A model generated the notes under the pieces. It had not been told where the DNA came from. It searched no databases and saw only the letters and a program-made list of their open reading frames with translations. Source: SHZI01 sp964407855 (GTDB lineage: Bacteria; Pseudomonadota; Gammaproteobacteria; Steroidobacterales; GCA-2729495). From it: a DNA stretch of 29,584 bases. Both the position numbers and the translations under genes were made by a program. Below are positions 23,163-29,584 of the stretch, in pieces. Location: positions 1-29,584 of the forward strand of contig CAYOXI010000032.1 of NCBI GenBank assembly GCA_964407855.1, written 5' to 3'. Position 1 is the stretch's first letter; the number at the start of each line of letters is the position of its first letter.

Positions 23163-23495
23163 TCAGCTGCCCGGTTCCCGGGACACGTTCCGTTCCACCC
23201 GCAGCCTGAGCCGGGCGGCCTCCGGGCGGAAGCTGCGGCATCCCGCCAGCAAGGTCTCCCCCTCGAATCTCAGTCTCGCCGCCCATTCGGGGCTTGGCGC
23301 CAGCACCACCAGGGTGCCGTCTTCCCGCAGGTTGCAGGCCGCAACGCCTGCCCGCAGCTCTTCGGGCAGCAAAGCCCTGATCCGCACCACCAGATCCATG
23401 CGGCTGTCGGCCTCGGCGGCAAGCCGGCCGAGGGCCGTACCCGGTCCCACGACGTCTGCCAGCCGCATCGGGTCTTTTTGGGATGGGTTCCGCAT
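23163..23495 (-). CDS. dciA: DUF721 / DciA-like protein
   Basis: This 110-residue protein matches the DUF721 pattern: an N-terminal helix region followed by LREDGTLVVLAPSPEWAARLRFEGETLL, where the W-A-x-x-L-R segment is the family hallmark. DciA proteins of this family bind and help load the replicative helicase DnaB in bacteria lacking DnaC. Short single-domain forms of about 110-150 residues are common next to lpxC and secA in gammaproteobacteria. The ATG at 23495 follows a G-rich purine stretch on its strand (GAGGCC/CCCC in the complement), so the ribosome site is not clear. It converges on lpxC and diverges from the M23 peptidase. The helicase-loader role is inferred from family and place. 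Confidence 0.75.
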   Translation of the reverse strand: MRNPSQKDPMRLADVVGPGTALGRLAAEADSRMDLVVRIRALLPEELRAGVAACNLREDGTLVVLAPSPEWAARLRFEGETLLAGCRSFRPEAARLRLRVERNVSREPGS

Positions 23496-23523
23496 AGGGG
23501 GAGGCCGGGGCGTGAGCGGTTCC

Positions 23524-23553
23524 TTGATTTAGTCAAAATACCTCGGGCATATT
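23524..23553 (+). promoter_or_regulatory. Candidate promoter of the M23 peptidase gene
   Basis: TTGATT (23524-23529) and CATATT (23548-23553), each four of six matches to consensus, are 18 bases apart. The stretch 23520-23555 is AT-rich compared with its surroundings. The -35 lies in an imperfect palindrome TTGATTTAGTCAA (23524-23536). The -10 overlaps the most upstream possible TTG start of the peptidase gene, supporting the later GTG start. Confidence 0.5.
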
Positions 23554-23584
23554 GAAACACAGCCAGGCCAGCAGCAGGACGACG

Positions 23585-24307
23585 GTGAAAGACGGCAAGC
23601 AAGCGCTACCTTCCGTGCGGGCACATCTCCTGCCGGCTGCCGCGGGTGCCTGCATGGCCCTGCTGCTTGGCGTGACCGGATTCGGGGTTGGCGCCCTGTA
23701 TGCCGTGGCGACGCCCCAGCCTGCGATGCCCTTCGCTGCAGCACCCCAGCCGCAGCAACCGGTGGGTTCGCCCACTGCCCGGCTGCCTGTGGCCAGCGCC
23801 GCTGTCGGGGGCCCTGACGAGCCGGACTTCGAGGTGGAGGTAATCCCCTTTCCGCCGCGAACTTCCCGACCAGTCGACCGCCCGTACATGACCAGTCCGG
23901 TCATGGGCAGTCCGGTCATGGGCAGGCCGGTCGCGGATGGCTGGGTATCCAGCCACTACGGACAACGCATCGACCCCTTCTCCCGGAGGCCTGCCCTCCA
24001 CCGGGGCATGGATTTCGCCGGCGCGGGTAATTCGGCCATCCTGGCGGTCGCTCCGGGGGTCGTGAGCTGGTCTGGCCGGCAGCGCGGCTATGGCAATCTC
24101 ATCGAGATAGACCACGGCAACGGCTGGATCACGCGCTACGGGCACAACGCCCTGAACCTCGTCGAACCGGGCGACTACGTGAAGCCCGGCCAGACCATTG
24201 CGCTGATGGGCGCCACGGGCCGGGCGACGGGTACCCACCTGCATTTCGAGGTCCTGTACCGCGGGCAGCACCAGAATCCCGCCCGGTTTGTCGCCCGACC
24301 AGGCTGA
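23585..24307 (+). CDS. M23 family metallopeptidase, membrane anchored
   Basis: The 240-residue protein (from the GTG at 23585) has one membrane segment at about residues 17-41, a Pro/Ala-rich periplasmic stretch, and a C-terminal LytM/M23 domain. Zinc-site motifs are complete: HRGMD (H139, D143) and HLHFE (H218, H220), so a Gly-Gly or peptidoglycan crosslink endopeptidase activity is plausible. The GTG is chosen because AGGA (23576-23579) lies 5 bases upstream and the candidate -10 lies before it; a TTG at 23552 would add 11 residues but overlaps the -10. Residues near 104-113 contain a 5-residue repeat, SPVMG. The gene occupies the site of secM in E. coli, but no SecM-like arrest sequence is present. 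Confidence 0.85.
   Translation: MKDGKQALPSVRAHLLPAAAGACMALLLGVTGFGVGALYAVATPQPAMPFAAAPQPQQPVGSPTARLPVASAAVGGPDEPDFEVEVIPFPPRTSRPVDRPYMTSPVMGSPVMGRPVADGWVSSHYGQRIDPFSRRPALHRGMDFAGAGNSAILAVAPGVVSWSGRQRGYGNLIEIDHGNGWITRYGHNALNLVEPGDYVKPGQTIALMGATGRATGTHLHFEVLYRGQHQNPARFVARPG
23894..23923 (+). repeat. Tandem 15-base repeat inside the M23 peptidase gene
   Basis: AGTCCGGTCATGGGC occurs twice without interruption (23894-23908, 23909-23923), followed by a decayed third unit AGGCCGGTCGCGG. The unit is five codons, so copy number changes would keep the frame. It falls in the linker just before the peptidase domain. Confidence 0.8.
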
Positions 24308-24341
24308 GGGTCGCCCCTTCGGCCTGCTAGAATAGCGACCC
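24308..24341 (+). promoter_or_regulatory. Inverted repeat and candidate promoter upstream of secA
   Basis: GGGTCGC (24308-24314) and GCGACCC (24335-24341) are perfect complements separated by 20 bases. Between them is TGCTAGAAT (24325-24333), an extended -10 with five of six matches in the hexamer; no good -35 is seen at the expected position (24305-24310). The left arm begins directly after the M23 peptidase stop. The structure could be a repressor site around a secA promoter, or a hairpin in read-through mRNA. Confidence 0.5.
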
Positions 24342-24371
24342 CCGGCCGACCGGCTGTGGAGGGGACAAAGC

Positions 24372-26804
24372 TTGTTGAAGTGGTTCACGCGGCTTTTTGG
24401 CAGCCGCAATCAGCGGATGCTGCGGCGCTACAACCGGATCGTGGCCGCCGCCAACCAGTTGGAGGCCGCCACCCGGGCCCTGGATGACGAGGCCCTGCGG
24501 GCCCGGACGGCGGAATTCCGCCAGCGGCTGGCCAATGGCACGCCGCTGGACGACCTGATCCCGGAGGCCTTTGCCACCGTCCGCGAGGCCGCCCGCCGCA
24601 CCCTTGGCCTGCGTCATTTCGATGTCCAGCTGCTGGGCGGAATGGCCCTGCATGAGGGCAAGATCGCCGAGATGCGCACCGGCGAGGGCAAGACCCTGGT
24701 GGCCACGCTGCCGACCTACCTCAACGCGCTCCCCGGGAAGGGCGTGCATGTCGTCACCGTGAACGAGTATCTGGCCCAGCGGGACTCCGAATGGATGGGT
24801 CCGGTATTCCGCTTCCTGGGGCTCGAGGTTGGCGTCATCCGCAACAGCCAGACCAGCGCCGAGAAGCGGGCGGCCTATGCCGCGGATATCACCTATGGCA
24901 CCAACAACGAATTTGGCTTCGACTACCTCCGGGACAACCTGGCCTTCCGGCGCGAGGACCAGGTGCAGCGTGGTCTGGTTTTCGCGGTGGTGGATGAGGT
25001 CGACTCCATCCTCATCGACGAGGCCCGCACCCCGCTGATCATTTCCGGTCCGGCTGACGACAGTTCCCAGCTCTACCTGCGGATCAACAGCCTCGTGCCC
25101 AACCTCACCCGCCAGGAGAAAGTAGCCACGGACGACGACCAGGGCGGGCCGGGCGACTTCTCGGTGGATGAGAAGTCCCGGCAGGTTTTCCTGACGGAGG
25201 ACGGACACCAGAAGGTCGAAGAGCTGATGGTGCGGGAGGGCCTGCTGGCCGAGGGCGAGAGCCTCTACGACGCCGCCAATATCCGCCTGATGCACCACCT
25301 GACCGCAGCGCTGCGCGCCCACGCCCTGTTCCGCAGGGACGTCGAGTACATCGTGCGCAATGGCGAAGTAGTGATCGTTGACGAGTTTACCGGCCGCACG
25401 ATGCCCGGCCGGCGCTGGTCGGACGGCCTTCACCAGGCAGTCGAGGCCAAGGAGGGCGTGCGGGTCCGGGAAGAGAACCAGACCGTCGCCTCGATCACCT
25501 TCCAGAACTATTTCCGCCTCTACAAGAAGCTGTCGGGCATGACCGGCACGGCGGACACCGAGGCCTTCGAGTTTCAGCAGATCTATGGCCTCGAAGTGGT
25601 GGTCGTGCCGACGCACCGCCCGATGGTCCGCAACGACCAGCCGGANNNNNNNNNNNNNNNNNNNNNNNNNNNNNNNNNNNNNNNNNNNNNNNNNNNNNNN
25701 NNNNNNNNNNNNNNNNNNNNNNNNNNNNNNNNNNNNNNNNNNNNNAGCCGCTTCTACCTGTCCATCGAAGACAACCTGATGCGGATCTTCGGCGACCCGG
25801 AGCGCACCAAGGGCATGCTCCGGGGTGTGGGCATGAAGGAAGGGGAGGCCATCGAGAGCAACCTGCTCACCCGCCAGATCGAACGCGCCCAGCGCAAGGT
25901 GGAGGCCCACAACTTCGACGCCCGCAAGTCGCTGCTCGAGTATGACGACGTCGCCAATGACCAGCGGCGCGTGATCTACCAGCAACGCAACCAGCTGATG
26001 CAGGTGGACGACATCTCCGAGACCCTGGGCGAGATTCGCGCCGAGGTGGTGAATAACCTGATCAGCGAATTCATCGTGCCGGGTAGTGTGGAGGAGCAGT
26101 GGAACGTGCCCGGGCTGACCGAGGTCCTGGAGAAGGATCTGGCGATCACGCTCAACATCCAGCAGTTGCTGGATGAGGAGACCAGCCTCGACGAGGACGG
26201 CATTCGCCAGCGGATACTCGCCGACGTGGAGGCCGACTACCTGCGCAAGTTCTCGACCATCCAGCCGTCCGAATTGCGGCAGCTCGAAAAGCAGCTGATG
26301 CTGCAGCAGGTGGACCTGCACTGGCGGGAACACCTCGCGGCGATGGACTACCTGCGCCAGGGCATCCATCTGCGGGGCTATGCCCAGAAGAATCCCAAGC
26401 AGGAGTACAAGCGCGAGGCCTTCGAGATGTTCAGCTCGATGCTCGATGCCGTCAAACGGGATGTCATCACCATCCTCGCCAAGGCCCGGGTCCGGACCCC
26501 GGAGGATGTGGCGGCCGAGGAGCAGCGCCGGCGCATGGTAGAGCAGCTCCAGTATCGCCACGACGAGGCGCCGGCCGTGGCAGCCGGTACCGCCGCCGGC
26601 GCACTCGAGGGCGAGGCCGGGTCGGCCAGTCCGGGGTCGACGGGTCCCGCGCCCCGGCCGATGGTGGCCCGACCGCAGGCCCAGGCTCCCGTGGTGGCAC
26701 CCGCAGGGCCCGTGGTGCGCAAGGAGCCGAAGGTCGGCCGCAATGAACCCTGCCCCTGCGGATCCGGCAAGAAGTACAAGCAATGTCACGGCCGGCTGGA
26801 CTGA
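24372..26804 (+). CDS. secA: Preprotein translocase ATPase SecA (internal sequence gap)
   Basis: SecA is the ATPase motor that pushes preproteins through SecYEG. The frame opens with TTG at 24372 (a second TTG follows), preceded by the strong GGAGGGG of TGGAGGGGACAAAGC, giving MLKWFTRLFGSRNQR, the normal SecA start. Walker A GEGKT is at residues 104-108 and DEVD at 208-211. The preprotein crosslinking region follows, then 100 N (25646-25745) after RPMVRNDQP. Sequence resumes at SRFYLSIEDNLMRIF; comparison with E. coli SecA suggests about 160 residues of NBD2 are missing. The C-terminus has the scaffold helix, a Pro/Ala linker and the zinc tail CPCGSGKKYKQCH that binds SecB. Frame is kept only because 100 N plus 2 bases is 34 codons. 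Confidence 0.96.
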   Translation: MLKWFTRLFGSRNQRMLRRYNRIVAAANQLEAATRALDDEALRARTAEFRQRLANGTPLDDLIPEAFATVREAARRTLGLRHFDVQLLGGMALHEGKIAEMRTGEGKTLVATLPTYLNALPGKGVHVVTVNEYLAQRDSEWMGPVFRFLGLEVGVIRNSQTSAEKRAAYAADITYGTNNEFGFDYLRDNLAFRREDQVQRGLVFAVVDEVDSILIDEARTPLIISGPADDSSQLYLRINSLVPNLTRQEKVATDDDQGGPGDFSVDEKSRQVFLTEDGHQKVEELMVREGLLAEGESLYDAANIRLMHHLTAALRAHALFRRDVEYIVRNGEVVIVDEFTGRTMPGRRWSDGLHQAVEAKEGVRVREENQTVASITFQNYFRLYKKLSGMTGTADTEAFEFQQIYGLEVVVVPTHRPMVRNDQPXXXXXXXXXXXXXXXXXXXXXXXXXXXXXXXXXXSRFYLSIEDNLMRIFGDPERTKGMLRGVGMKEGEAIESNLLTRQIERAQRKVEAHNFDARKSLLEYDDVANDQRRVIYQQRNQLMQVDDISETLGEIRAEVVNNLISEFIVPGSVEEQWNVPGLTEVLEKDLAITLNIQQLLDEETSLDEDGIRQRILADVEADYLRKFSTIQPSELRQLEKQLMLQQVDLHWREHLAAMDYLRQGIHLRGYAQKNPKQEYKREAFEMFSSMLDAVKRDVITILAKARVRTPEDVAAEEQRRRMVEQLQYRHDEAPAVAAGTAAGALEGEAGSASPGSTGPAPRPMVARPQAQAPVVAPAGPVVRKEPKVGRNEPCPCGSGKKYKQCHGRLD
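25646..25745. other. Assembly gap of exactly 100 N inside secA
   Basis: Unlike the gap in lpxC, no repeated flank is seen. The flanking protein sequences belong to parts of SecA that lie about 160 residues apart in the E. coli protein, so about 480 bases are probably missing and 100 is a placeholder. Confidence 0.9.
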
Positions 26805-26836
26805 CGCCCCACGGCGGGCAGTGACCTGCCCGGCCT

Positions 26837-27256
26837 GTGTCCCTTCCGCCCCTGATCCGCGTAGCTGCCGGTGTTGTTGTTGATGGCAGCGGCCGCGTCC
26901 TGATCGCGCGCCGGGGCGAGGGGCGTCATGGCGCCGGATTCTGGGAGTTTCCCGGAGGCAAGATCCAGGCGGGGGAGACCCCCCGGGCCGCGCTGGACCG
27001 CGAACTGGCCGAGGAGATCGGCATAGCCGTCATTGCGGCCTCAGCTTTGCTCAGCTATCGCCACGACTATCCCGAACGCTACGTCGAACTGCACGTGTTC
27101 CGTGTCGAGGAATTCCGGGGAAGCCCCCGGGCCGTCGAGGGCCAGCCACTGCAGTGGGTCATGCCCGCCGAGCTGGGTAGCGTTGGGCTGCTGGAGGCCG
27201 ACGTGCCGATCGTTGCGGCGCTGAATTCCGGCCTGTCCGGTCTCAGCAGATCGTGA
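26837..27256 (+). CDS. mutT: 8-oxo-dGTP pyrophosphatase MutT
   Basis: MutT hydrolyses 8-oxo-dGTP so that oxidised guanine is not built into DNA. The 139-residue protein has a perfect Nudix box beginning GKIQAGE and ending RELAEEIGI (about residues 42-64), matching G-x5-E-x7-RE-U-x-EE-x-G-U. VAAGVVVDGSGRVLIARR near 9-26 and WEFPGGK are typical of MutT itself, as is the location after secA. The GTG start is the only reasonable one before the conserved core; no strong ribosome site is visible 32 bases after secA. Its last 14 bases overlap the 3' end of zapD on the other strand. Confidence 0.92.
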   Translation: MSLPPLIRVAAGVVVDGSGRVLIARRGEGRHGAGFWEFPGGKIQAGETPRAALDRELAEEIGIAVIAASALLSYRHDYPERYVELHVFRVEEFRGSPRAVEGQPLQWVMPAELGSVGLLEADVPIVAALNSGLSGLSRS

Positions 27257-28052
27257 GGCGGAAGCGCACGTCCTTGTTGGTCTGACGGGGACGCTCCATC
27301 GCGTCGGGCCACTGCATGAAGCGGATCGTGAAGCGGTGGTGGCTGCCGCTGATCTCGGGGTAGAGATCAACGCCCGCCGGCAGTGTGACGCGCAGGAGGC
27401 CGGCCACGCCTTCGCCCACCATGCCGTGCTGGAACACACCGTTGGTGGCCACCTGCTCCGAGACGTGGCCGCTTTCCCGGATCAGCCAGAGCAGCTCTGC
27501 GATGCTGTCGCAGAGCGGGCGCAGGTTTTTCATCCACCGTTCGATGTCCTGTACGCGGTCTTCGTAGGCGTGATTCAGCCAGTGGCTGTAGTCCGGCAGG
27601 TCGAACTCGCAGGTACCACCGGGAATGGCACTGCGATGTTTGACGGCCGCGAGAAACTCGCTGTCGCGGATCGGCTGGAGGAACTGCGGGCCGACGGAGA
27701 ACAGGCGCTGACGCAGTTCCTGCAGATTGCGCAACACGCGCTTCAGGCGCGCCTCATCGATGCCCGCGAGGTTCTGGTACCGGTCGTAAATGCCGATCTG
27801 CCGTTCCAGCTCCTTCAGCACATCGCCGCGCACATCGCCCCGGCCGAGGATTGCCACGATGTCGAGCAGGCCCGTGATCGCGGCGCGGCTGCCCCATTCG
27901 GAAACCTGCTCAAGGTTGAAGCAGAACTGCTGGTAGAGATATTCGAGGCGCAGGAAGGTCCGCATCCGCTCGCTGAGCGGCTGCTCGTAGAGGCCTGCAG
28001 CGCCGGATGCAGAAGCCTCGGTGAATAGATCCGCAGTAGGAATGCTAACCAT
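27243..28052 (-). CDS. zapD: Cell division protein ZapD
   Basis: ZapD (formerly YacF, DUF1342) binds the C-terminal peptide of FtsZ and bundles protofilaments. The 269-residue protein (E. coli 247) has the conserved opening YEQPLSERMRTFLRLEYLYQQ near residues 22-42, helical region through FLQPIRDSEFLAAVKHRSAIPGG, YSHWLNHAYEDR, and the beta domain ending MQWPDAMERPRQTNKDVRFRL. About 12 more N-terminal residues than usual precede the core, but no better start is seen. It follows coaE on the same strand with 99 bases between. Convergent with mutT and overlapping it by 14 bases, which leaves no place for yacG. Confidence 0.95.
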   Translation of the reverse strand: MVSIPTADLFTEASASGAAGLYEQPLSERMRTFLRLEYLYQQFCFNLEQVSEWGSRAAITGLLDIVAILGRGDVRGDVLKELERQIGIYDRYQNLAGIDEARLKRVLRNLQELRQRLFSVGPQFLQPIRDSEFLAAVKHRSAIPGGTCEFDLPDYSHWLNHAYEDRVQDIERWMKNLRPLCDSIAELLWLIRESGHVSEQVATNGVFQHGMVGEGVAGLLRVTLPAGVDLYPEISGSHHRFTIRFMQWPDAMERPRQTNKDVRFRLTIC

Positions 28053-28151
28053 GAATGGCCGGTTTCGTGCCCTAGCCTTTGTTTTCCCGGTATTCTGCTC
28101 CTACCCGGTGGGGCAGGGCAATCGCCCGCAACAAAGAACTGGACACCTTTT

Positions 28152-28829
28152 TTAGCCAGCGCCCTTCACGCCTCCCTGCTTCATGCCTGAACCCGGTCCG
28201 CCGGCCAGCGCCAGATACCGTTGGTGCAGCCCGGCCACCTGACGCCGGGCGTCCTCCAGCGCCCCCTTATTACGCACCATATCATCGGCCCGGGCGAGCC
28301 TGGATGCCCGGTCCAGCTGGGCCGCGAGCAGGCGCTCCACACCAGCTGGCGTTTCCCCGTCCCGCTGCAGGAGGCGGGTGCGCTGCAGTTCCTCGGGACA
28401 GTCCACCACCAGCACCCGGTCAACCCGGCGGTCCAGTCCGGACTCGACCAGCAGGGGCACCACCAGCAGCTGGTAAGGGCCGCCGGCCTGCCGGCTGGTG
28501 GCTTCGAGCGCCCGGGCGATGGGCGGGTGCAGCAGGGCCTCCAGCCGGCGGCGGCGCTCCGGATCCGCGAAAACCAGTGCCCGGAGCCTCTGCCGGTCGA
28601 GGCTGCCGTCGGGCCGCCGGAGCTCCGGGCCGAACTCCCGCAGGACCGCCTCAAGTCCCGGTGTGCCCGGCGCGACCACGTCCCGGGCCAGTTCGTCCGC
28701 ATCAATCACGGGCACCCCCAGGGCCCCGAACATCGCCGCGACCGTGGACTTGCCGCTGGCGATACCCCCGGTGAGGCCGACCCTGAAGATCGTCCAGTCC
28801 CGTTCCGCGGCGGGGGTATTGCCTGCCAC
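28152..28829 (-). CDS. coaE: Dephospho-CoA kinase CoaE
   Basis: CoaE phosphorylates the ribose 3'-OH of dephospho-CoA, the last step of coenzyme A synthesis. The 225-residue protein has the P-loop GLTGGIASGKST at residues 18-29, DADELARDVV near 43-52, and the lid/CoA region with LHPPI and VVPLLVESGLDRRVDRVLVV. The C-terminal tail after RYLAL is a short Gly-rich extension. The start is GTG (complement of 28827-28829), which adds about 16 residues before the P-loop region; no other start is available before the core. It lies 15 bases from pilD, in the pilD-coaE-zapD order common in gammaproteobacteria. Confidence 0.95.
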   Translation of the reverse strand: MAGNTPAAERDWTIFRVGLTGGIASGKSTVAAMFGALGVPVIDADELARDVVAPGTPGLEAVLREFGPELRRPDGSLDRQRLRALVFADPERRRRLEALLHPPIARALEATSRQAGGPYQLLVVPLLVESGLDRRVDRVLVVDCPEELQRTRLLQRDGETPAGVERLLAAQLDRASRLARADDMVRNKGALEDARRQVAGLHQRYLALAGGPGSGMKQGGVKGAG

Positions 28830-28844
28830 GGGCGGAACGGCCCC

Positions 28845-29584
28845 TCAGGGCCTTGCGCTCCCGAGCCAGGCGGTGGTCAGTACGGGTCCCCAGATCAGCG
28901 CTACGAAGCCGGCCGCCGCCAGGAACGGCCCGAACGGGATGGGTGCCTGGCGTCCCTGGCGACCGGTGACGATCAGTGCAATCCCGACCAGGGCACCGGT
29001 GAAGGCCGACAGCAGGATGATCAGGGGCAGCATCTGCCAGCCCAGCCATGCTCCCAGCGCGGCAAACAGCTTGAAGTCGCCGTAACCCATGCCCTCCTTG
29101 CCAGTCACGAGGCGGAAGGCGTGGTAGACCAGCCAGAGACTGAGGTACCCGGCCACGGCCCCCACGACGCCGCCCGCCAGGTCGGCGAAGGGCTCGCCGG
29201 CATCGGGCACCCACAGGTGAAACAGGAGTCCGGCCCAGAGCAGCGGCAGGGTGATCACATCCGGCAGAAGCTGGTGATCAAGGTCAATCACGGCGAGGGC
29301 GATGAGAGCCCAGGTGACCAGCAGAGCAGCGGCCGCTTCCGGGCCAAAGCCGAAGTGCCAGACCACCAAGGCCGACAGCAGGCCCGTGAACGCCTCCACC
29401 ACCGGGTAGCGCGCCGGGATGGGTGCCCGGCAGGCCACGCAGCGACCCCGGAGCCAAAGCCAGCTGAAGACCGGCACGTTGTGCCGGGCCTTGATCGGCG
29501 TGTGGCAGGCCGGGCAGGCGGACCGGGGCCGGAGCAGGTTGAAGACTTCTGGCGGGGATGCCGCCGGGATTGCCGTCTCACTAC
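28845..29584 (-). CDS. pilD: Prepilin peptidase / N-methyltransferase PilD, 5' end outside window
   Basis: PilD cleaves and N-methylates type IV prepilins and type II secretion pseudopilins at the inner membrane. 246 codons are visible and the frame continues past the window edge; roughly the first 40-50 residues (first membrane helix) are missing. The cytoplasmic domain has the four-cysteine zinc motif CPAC (visible residues 23-26) and CVAC (48-51). The aspartyl protease residues are seen in AVIDLDHQLLPD (D100/D102) and GMGYGDFK (D159). About six membrane segments follow. Its presence implies type IV pili or type II secretion; pilB and pilC, usually next, would lie outside. Confidence 0.95.
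   Translation of the reverse strand, partial: SETAIPAASPPEVFNLLRPRSACPACHTPIKARHNVPVFSWLWLRGRCVACRAPIPARYPVVEAFTGLLSALVVWHFGFGPEAAAALLVTWALIALAVIDLDHQLLPDVITLPLLWAGLLFHLWVPDAGEPFADLAGGVVGAVAGYLSLWLVYHAFRLVTGKEGMGYGDFKLFAALGAWLGWQMLPLIILLSAFTGALVGIALIVTGRQGRQAPIPFGPFLAAAGFVALIWGPVLTTAWLGSARP

Noticed and set aside
23885..23940. Tandem repeat as a CRISPR or mobile element trace
   Set aside because: The two 15-base units are contiguous, in frame and coding (SPVMG); there are no spacers or element ends.
24236..24371. SecM-like arrest sequence at the end of the gene before secA
   Set aside because: The C-terminus of that protein is an M23 domain ending ARFVARPG, with no FxxxxWIxxxxGIRAGP-like pattern.
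24327..26789. An 820-codon open frame antisense to secA
   Set aside because: It mirrors secA in the opposite strand, reads through the N run, and its composition (Leu/Gly/His-rich, no domain) is that of a codon shadow in GC-rich DNA.
1..29584. tRNA genes, insertion sequences, phage genes, CRISPR arrays, replication origin
   Set aside because: Looked for on both strands by eye; nothing supportable. All identified genes are housekeeping or conserved accessory genes.

Overview
This window is a chromosomal stretch of a GC-rich gammaproteobacterium. The evidence is the full division and cell wall (dcw) cluster from mraZ to lpxC, followed by a secA-mutT / zapD-coaE-pilD block. An M23 peptidase and a DUF721/DciA gene occupy the place between lpxC and secA where Escherichia coli has secM. 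The RNase P RNA gene upstream of mraZ is an arrangement also known from Pseudomonas. MurB is of the short form and lies inside the cluster, which points away from enterics; I cannot name the genus. Two 100-base N runs show a draft assembly, possibly metagenomic.

Layout. 1-350: 3' part of an unrecognised membrane protein gene (minus). 543-933: rnpB (plus) with a good promoter. 974-3723 (minus): azlC-azlD-yadG-yadH, a tightly packed unit joining a predicted amino acid exporter pair to an ABC-2 exporter. 3724-4116: divergent regulatory region holding the main dcw promoter and MraZ boxes. 4117-21763 (plus): mraZ, rsmH, ftsL, ftsI, murE, murF, mraY, murD, ftsW, murG, murC, murB, ddl, ftsQ, ftsA, ftsZ. 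From rsmH to ftsA nearly every junction is a stop/start overlap. 22087-23150: lpxC, broken only by an assembly artefact. 23163-23495 (minus): dciA-like gene. 23585-26804 (plus): M23 peptidase, then secA with an internal sequence gap. 26837-27256: mutT. 27243-29584 (minus): pilD (partial), coaE, zapD, transcribed toward mutT and overlapping it at the 3' ends.

How the genes work together. MurB, C, D, E, F and Ddl make UDP-MurNAc-pentapeptide from UDP-GlcNAc-enolpyruvate. MraY and MurG turn it into lipid II, and FtsW/FtsI polymerise and crosslink it at the septum. FtsL, FtsQ, FtsA and FtsZ build the divisome and ZapD bundles FtsZ. MraZ and RsmH are the conserved head of the operon; LpxC commits lipid A synthesis, and SecA drives protein export.

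I found no previously undescribed system. The useful observations are two assembly faults (an exact 55-base duplicated overlap in lpxC and an undersized gap in secA), a well resolved Pmra/MraZ-box region, a 10-base tandem operator-like repeat before lpxC, an inverted repeat around the candidate secA promoter, and the absence of yacG.
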